The translations under genes and the position numbers were made by a program. DNA of 9,076 nt, from assembly GCA_018968995.1 (NCBI GenBank), contig JAGWZD010000057.1:1-9076 (forward strand). The letters are read 5' to 3'. The notes under the pieces were generated by a model. It did not search any database, was not told the DNA's origin, and saw only the letters and a program-made list of their open reading frames with translations. The DNA is from Bdellovibrionales bacterium. Lineage in GTDB: Bacteria > Bdellovibrionota > UBA1018. This document shows positions 4,908-9,076 of this stretch, piece after piece; the first letter of the stretch is position 1; the number at the start of each line of letters is the position of its first letter.

Positions 4908-5782
4908 TTGGCTCTAAACCTGTGGCCAGCGCGAAGAGATGTTTCCTGATTCGCGGTTTCTCGGATTAGGAGTACTGGAACCCTGAGCTTGCGAATCAAT
5001 TCTTTCAGTGTTTCTGCATGCCCTCTCATGAATAAACCTTTCCACTCTATGGCTATGAGGCCTACTGAAGTGTCAGACAGAATCTTCGGGAGCTCTAAGA
5101 TTGCGCTACCGTGAATCAATCGGAAATTTCGAATTACTTTTTTCTCACTCTCCGAACAAAATGGGCAAGCCGCCGAGATGAACTCGCTAATCATGGGCTG
5201 AATCTCGTGATGAGGCTGGTCACCCGTACGACCCACCGCCTTTGCGCTGTACTGATGCTTCTGCATGGGGTCGATCACATGAACGATATCCATTGGAACT
5301 TGTAACTGATTCGCCAGATCCATGGCTCTAGCAAGTGCTCGATTCCGCCTAAACTCGCCACTCATTGGAGTCACGATCAACGACCACGGTACAAACTCAG
5401 AAAGACGAAACGGAAATAGAAGAACAGGATCTGAACAGCACTCTATCAATTCAATGGTTTCGGGGTCCAATATCTCTCTGGCCGGTACATCGCGCTCTTT
5501 CGAGCCAACCACAACCAGGCGCTCGCCCTCGCGAGCCTCACCGAGTCGTATCAAGCTCTCTTTCATCGAGTGCCGTCCAAACACCACGCGTGTCTTTAAC
5601 TGTGATAATCCGGCGTGCTTGAGCCTTCGACGGACCTCGAGCTCACCGGCCGCCATCTCTGGATGAATAATCACTAAAACATCAGATGCTCCAGTTCGCG
5701 CGATCCAAGCCACGGTACGAAGTGGCGTCCCAAGATCACACGAACGCCTGATAAAAAGGACCACACTTCTAACCCTACTCAT
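4904..5782 (-). CDS. Tandem-domain universal stress protein
   Basis: A 292-residue cytoplasmic protein with two Usp-like halves. Residues 5-125 form a degenerate first domain (RSVVLFIRR, DVLVIIHPEM, VVFGRHSMKES, LVVVGSKERD, CCSDPVLLFPF). Residues 133-275 form a better second domain (SLIVTPMSGEFRRNRALARAMD, DIVHVIDP, RLIHGSAILE, GLIAIEWKG, VPVLLIRE). The G-x2-G-x9-G(S/T) ATP loop of UspA is eroded in both, so nucleotide binding is doubtful. Residues 206-209 are CPFC, a CxxC pair within the second domain that could be redox-active or bind metal. The ATG at 5782 lies in an ATGA overlap with the stop of the HAD-GH65 gene, with GAGG about ten bases upstream, so the two are co-expressed. Tandem Usp proteins commonly answer starvation, oxidative or osmotic stress; the partner here is a sugar phosphorylase. 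Family confident, role unknown. Confidence 0.85.
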   Translation of the reverse strand: MSRVRSVVLFIRRSCDLGTPLRTVAWIARTGASDVLVIIHPEMAAGELEVRRRLKHAGLSQLKTRVVFGRHSMKESLIRLGEAREGERLVVVGSKERDVPAREILDPETIELIECCSDPVLLFPFRLSEFVPWSLIVTPMSGEFRRNRALARAMDLANQLQVPMDIVHVIDPMQKHQYSAKAVGRTGDQPHHEIQPMISEFISAACPFCSESEKKVIRNFRLIHGSAILELPKILSDTSVGLIAIEWKGLFMRGHAETLKELIRKLRVPVLLIRETANQETSLRAGHRFRAN

Positions 5783-8700
5783 GCTGCCGCAACCTCAATT
5801 TCATACTCTTTCTCACGAAAAAGCAGACGTAAACTGATCGATCCCCACTCTCTCGGCAAGGTTCTCCGCACGCTCTGCTCTAGTACTGGCCCACCCTCTG
5901 TAAGCCGAACTCCCATCAATCCAAAGATCAGGGCCATCCAGCTTCCGCCCATGCATGCTGCGTGAACCCCAAGCGACGTGTTCTGCATGAGGTTGAACAG
6001 ATCCAGCTCTACCGATTGATTGTAGTAAGACAGCGCATCTTGAAACGCCCCAATTCGGGCTGCGGTCCATGCGTGAACTGGAAGCGATAAACTGCTTCCA
6101 TGATCAGTTATGGGCTCATAGTACCTATAGTTTGCACGAATCACGTCATCGCTAAACGACTCTGGAAATAGGAATGGTAGCATCAGTACATCAGCCTGCT
6201 TGCATATTTTTGATGCGTTGACCTCTTGCCAGTCTAACAGCCTGGACACAGGAGACTTCAAACGCTCAGCTTTTTCTAACACGACATTCTTGAGTTGAAA
6301 AAAACCCTCGAACTGTTCAATCACGCCGTTAGGCCCAGGCTGAGGAATGTACAGACTCTTACTGATCACATCCCAAAGATTGAAGTCTTCAGTTCTGATT
6401 CCAAGACGAAGACAGAGGTCTCTGAAATATTCAGGATCTGAAGCTGCGAGCCAATCACGTGCCCAAAGTGCCTTATTCAAGTTAAAGCGCGCCATCCAAT
6501 TCGTATAAGCATTATCACGAACTCCATGATGGTATTCGTCAGGACCCACTACTTCGTCGATGTGGAATTGATCTCCATCGTTTGAAACTCTGCTGCACCA
6601 AAACCGGGCGGTCTCAAAAAGAATTTCTGCTCCATAGTTACGCATGAACTCAGAATCACCAGTGCAGTACCAATAATTCCAGACACCGTAGGCAACGTCG
6701 GCCGTCACATGTACTTGCTGAGTTCCAGTGAAAATCGGTACCTCGACTGAATGACTTTTTATAAGGATGCTTTCTGGCGTTTCATCCTCTCCATCGACCG
6801 TGGATTCCCAAGCAAAAAGAGCGCCCCTAAAGCCCAACTGAGTTGCGCGCCTGCGGGCCCCAGGTAGGGTACGATATCGATATTCTAGTAAATTTCTTGC
6901 AAAATGCGGGAACTGAAGCGCAAAAAATGGCAGCACAAAAATCTCGGCATCCCAAAAAATGTGGCCCTCATAACCGCGACCAGATAATGTTCGAGCGGGA
7001 ATGGAATTTCCGGACACGACCGGAGCAGCGATTCTCAAATGATACAGATTGAATCGCTGCGATTCGGTTAATCCCTGATTATTAGAAAATCGAAGATCTG
7101 ATCGTCGCCAGAAACTGCTCCACGCCCGCCTGTGGTTGCCAATCCAACGATGGAAATCCTTGAGAGGATGCGCCTTCAGCCGCTCGCGTGTAGTTCTTTC
7201 TAAGTACTCCATATCGGAGTCATGGGTGTGAACCACTAAGACACGGCGAACCTGGACCCGCTCTTGATCCTCTAAGATACTGGACCAGCTTGGTCCTTGC
7301 ACCTCAATCCCATTGATTTGCATTCTTGAGCCAAAGGCCACTAGTTTACCCGAGGCCATTGTCTTGAAAAACGTAAGCTCTCGGAAATCTTGTTTCAATG
7401 CTGGGCTGAGCACCAAAAGGTGGGGATGACGATTTTGGAATTCGTCAAAGTCGATTCCACATTCCACGTCGATGGTAACCCTTCCCCCAGAACTGATGAG
7501 TTCGAACTCATGTATGATCCGGCTGGAGTCATCTAAAGAGGCCAACCTCCGAGAGATAATCTCGACTTGATATGAATCGATCTGAAATTTTTGTTTAACC
7601 TCAAGAATTCCAGTTCCTAGATCTAATTTTCGAGAGTGAGTCGATGAGTCTTTCTCGCGAAGCTGTATTTCATCACCGTTTAATTTGATCCGAATTCGAA
7701 AAGGAAATGGGAATGAAACCAGCTCTGAGTATCGGCTCGTATTTCTTTTCGGGGTCAGAAAGTCCAACTCCGAATAAGGTCTAGACTGAAATTTAGAGTC
7801 GTATACTCCGGCAATATACAAATCGGATTCAGAGGCAGGAATTGTAATCTCGAGGGCCCCCCTTAGTCCCAGTAGACCATTTCCCACTGTGAATAGAGCC
7901 TCCATCTCTCGTTCACGCGCTGGATCGAAATCCGTTTGCACCAGAAGCCATGCAGGATCACGAGAAAGCCCCCAGTCGAAATAAGAAAGCTGTAGATCGA
8001 GGAAGTCCATGAACGCCTCAGGCCCACCGGGCACATGATGGACCATAGATGGCGTGCCCGCTGGCTCTACCCCAACCGAAACTATCGTGCTCGAGACAAG
8101 TTCTGGAATGCATAGCAACAGGTCACTACCCGGCACCCCACCTGTCATTCCAAACTCATCTCCGATGATGCAGACCTCACGAGGCTCAATTTTTCGTGGA
8201 ATAATTTGATTCAAAAGAATCCATCTCGAGGAGTCAGACTTATCTGTCAGACCGATTTCTATATGCTTGATGTCTGTGGTCACGCGAGGGTCCTCAAGCC
8301 CACACTCTTGAGCGATATCTCGAGCCCGACTCACTAACCATGGAAGCCCGGCAATTCCTTCATGGGCTCCAAGCCTTTGCTCAACTGCCATGAGTAGTTC
8401 ATTGATGCTACCCTTTGGCGGCGACACCCACTGAGGGGTTGGTATCAGGTCGACTTTACGGCGATTGAGTCGGTCAAAAATAATTTCGGAATCTAAATGA
8501 AACTCTTTGAAAATCAGTTTTTGAAGACGAATCGCTGTGCGGTCCAGGTGCCGCTCGTCATCTAAACTTGCTTGCTTCAGATAAACCCGATCAGCGCGTC
8601 CTCCATCTCGAAATGCATAGACTTCTGACCCCCGGTTAGTGCAGCAAAAGAGGTTCTCTAACCCGCGGCGACCTAACCCGGACAGAAGCTGATGCTGCAG

Positions 8701-8883
8701 ATGCCCAAAATGAGTGCCCGTCACTACAACAATCAGCACTCCACAATCTAATAGTCGAGACAGAGAGTCCTGAAGGTGAGGAATGGCCTTGTCTCGCCCA
8801 GAGACCGCCACACCATCCCAGTCAAAAACCAAGGCTCGAAAAGGGCGCTGGAGCTCGTTTGGCCATATTGGGGTGCCTTGCAC
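5779..8883 (-). CDS. Fusion of HAD phosphatase and GH65 disaccharide phosphorylase
   Basis: A 1034-residue two-enzyme protein. Residues 15-295 are a HAD hydrolase of the Cof/trehalose-phosphatase kind: FDWDGV gives nucleophile D21 and acid D23, VVVTGT gives T55, K215 follows the HIEI strand, and GDEFG with GSD (D242, D254) binds magnesium. Residues 311-1030 are a complete GH65 enzyme: FTVGNGLLGLRG (331-342), HIFWDAE (641-647), GPDEYHHGV with catalytic acid E783, KQADV (895-899), and YYEPITDHGSSLS (921-933). GH65 phosphorylases split trehalose, maltose, kojibiose or nigerose with phosphate, giving beta-glucose-1-phosphate; the H-SSLS loop is the phosphate site, so a phosphorylase is favoured over a hydrolase. 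Substrate is not readable. The HAD may act on a phosphorylated sugar in the same route. No signal peptide. The GTG at 8883 is the only plausible start after an in-frame TAG at 8893-8895; upstream GGGG abuts it, so its ribosome-binding site is poor. Confidence 0.88.
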   Translation of the reverse strand: MQGTPIWPNELQRPFRALVFDWDGVAVSGRDKAIPHLQDSLSRLLDCGVLIVVVTGTHFGHLQHQLLSGLGRRGLENLFCCTNRGSEVYAFRDGGRADRVYLKQASLDDERHLDRTAIRLQKLIFKEFHLDSEIIFDRLNRRKVDLIPTPQWVSPPKGSINELLMAVEQRLGAHEGIAGLPWLVSRARDIAQECGLEDPRVTTDIKHIEIGLTDKSDSSRWILLNQIIPRKIEPREVCIIGDEFGMTGGVPGSDLLLCIPELVSSTIVSVGVEPAGTPSMVHHVPGGPEAFMDFLDLQLSYFDWGLSRDPAWLLVQTDFDPAREREMEALFTVGNGLLGLRGALEITIPASESDLYIAGVYDSKFQSRPYSELDFLTPKRNTSRYSELVSFPFPFRIRIKLNGDEIQLREKDSSTHSRKLDLGTGILEVKQKFQIDSYQVEIISRRLASLDDSSRIIHEFELISSGGRVTIDVECGIDFDEFQNRHPHLLVLSPALKQDFRELTFFKTMASGKLVAFGSRMQINGIEVQGPSWSSILEDQERVQVRRVLVVHTHDSDMEYLERTTRERLKAHPLKDFHRWIGNHRRAWSSFWRRSDLRFSNNQGLTESQRFNLYHLRIAAPVVSGNSIPARTLSGRGYEGHIFWDAEIFVLPFFALQFPHFARNLLEYRYRTLPGARRRATQLGFRGALFAWESTVDGEDETPESILIKSHSVEVPIFTGTQQVHVTADVAYGVWNYWYCTGDSEFMRNYGAEILFETARFWCSRVSNDGDQFHIDEVVGPDEYHHGVRDNAYTNWMARFNLNKALWARDWLAASDPEYFRDLCLRLGIRTEDFNLWDVISKSLYIPQPGPNGVIEQFEGFFQLKNVVLEKAERLKSPVSRLLDWQEVNASKICKQADVLMLPFLFPESFSDDVIRANYRYYEPITDHGSSLSLPVHAWTAARIGAFQDALSYYNQSVELDLFNLMQNTSLGVHAACMGGSWMALIFGLMGVRLTEGGPVLEQSVRRTLPREWGSISLRLLFREKEYEIEVAAA

Positions 8884-8955
8884 CCCCCGTAACTATGCAA
8901 GACTTGGGATTTCAGTAAGTTTGCTGTTGACCCAAAGCGACGGCGGCGCGAAGTC
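8884..8955. other. Divergent intergenic region HAD-GH65 / kup
   Basis: Only 72 bases lie between the GTG of the HAD-GH65 gene and the ATG of the potassium transporter. Both genes must start transcription here or inside each other. A plus-strand TTGACC at 8927-8932 has no -10 at correct spacing. A minus-strand CATAGT about 10 bases before the GTG is a weak -10 without a clear -35. There is no room for a ydaO-type c-di-AMP riboswitch. No operator palindrome is seen. Confidence 0.4.
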
Positions 8956-9076
8956 ATGGTGATGTCCCCCTCGACAAGCTCGAAGTCCAGCAGCCGCCAG
9001 CTGAAGGTACTCACCCTAGCCGCCCTGGGTGTGGTCTATGGAGACATCGGAACCTCGCCCCTCTATGCAATAAAGG
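8956..9076 (+). CDS. kup: Kup-family potassium uptake protein, N-terminal fragment
   Basis: The frame opens at the ATG at 8956 and continues past the window edge (40 codons seen). After a short Ser-rich cytoplasmic leader (MVMSPSTSS...) comes [20 protein letters not shown], then LYAIK. This is the hallmark first membrane helix of Kup/HAK/KT transporters, where [14 protein letters not shown] is nearly invariant. A second ATG at 8962 (two codons later) is an equally possible start; neither has a clear Shine-Dalgarno. An upstream in-frame TAA at 8890-8892 and the lack of other start codons limit the choice. Kup proteins take up potassium by proton symport across the inner membrane and are often used at low pH or in osmotic adjustment. 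The gene is divergent from the HAD-GH65/Usp operon. Confidence 0.92.
   Translation, partial: MVMSPSTSSKSSSRQLKVLTLAALGVVYGDIGTSPLYAIK

Noticed and set aside
5322..5666. Plus-strand open frames opposite the Usp gene
   Set aside because: Two overlapping frames, Ser/Arg-rich, antisense to a gene with clear Usp strands; shadows.
8748..9014. Minus-strand open frame across the kup start
   Set aside because: It overlaps both the N-terminus of the HAD domain in another frame and the invariant first helix of Kup on the other strand; no coding signal of its own.
1..9076. tRNA, rRNA, CRISPR array, insertion sequence or prophage
   Set aside because: No clover-leaf sequence, repeat-spacer pattern, transposase or terminal inverted repeats were seen on either strand by eye.

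Overview
The window reads as chromosomal DNA of a free-living Gram-negative bacterium. Three signal-peptide proteins lie at the left end, and one of them looks like a small outer-membrane beta-barrel ending in Phe. Base composition is moderate and coding density is high, with 4-bp gene overlaps. The taxon cannot be fixed from sequence alone. A Bdellovibrionota or other former-Deltaproteobacteria origin would fit the style of the genes, but that is a guess. No mobile element, tRNA, rRNA or CRISPR array was seen.

Layout. (1) 1-1936: three envelope or secreted genes. These are a truncated exported protein of unknown function (minus strand, running off the left edge), a divergent DUF481-like outer-membrane barrel (plus strand), and a convergent exported protein with a transglutaminase-like Cys-His-Asp pattern (minus strand). 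(2) 2045-4370, minus strand: a tight four-gene sulfur operon. In transcription order it holds an ArsR-family regulator with the two cysteines of SqrR/BigR persulfide sensors, a rhodanese-DUF2892 membrane protein like YgaP, an ETHE1-type persulfide dioxygenase, and a TauE/SafE permease. (3) 4467-4907, plus strand: a divergent bacterioferritin-like diiron protein that shares the 96-bp control region with the sulfur operon. (4) 4904-8883, minus strand: a two-gene operon of a 1034-residue HAD phosphatase-GH65 phosphorylase fusion followed by a tandem-domain universal stress protein. (5) 8956-end, plus strand: the start of a Kup potassium transporter, divergent from that operon.

How the parts fit. 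The sulfur operon makes a coherent detoxification route. Persulfide or polysulfide would oxidise the regulator dithiol and release an AT-rich operator that overlaps the promoter. The dioxygenase would turn glutathione-type persulfide into sulfite, the rhodanese would move sulfane sulfur, and the permease would export sulfite or a related anion. The control region is unusual: a well-formed -35/-10 pair puts the transcription start on or next to the regulator's ATG, so the operon mRNA is probably leaderless. A weaker promoter on the other strand points to the same arrangement for the ferritin-like gene. The HAD-GH65 / Usp / Kup neighbourhood suggests disaccharide and potassium handling under osmotic or general stress, but substrates cannot be assigned from sequence.

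The best leads are the persulfide-sensor operon with its leaderless promoter and divergent ferritin, the HAD-GH65 fusion, and the exported transglutaminase-like protein. None is clearly a wholly new system.
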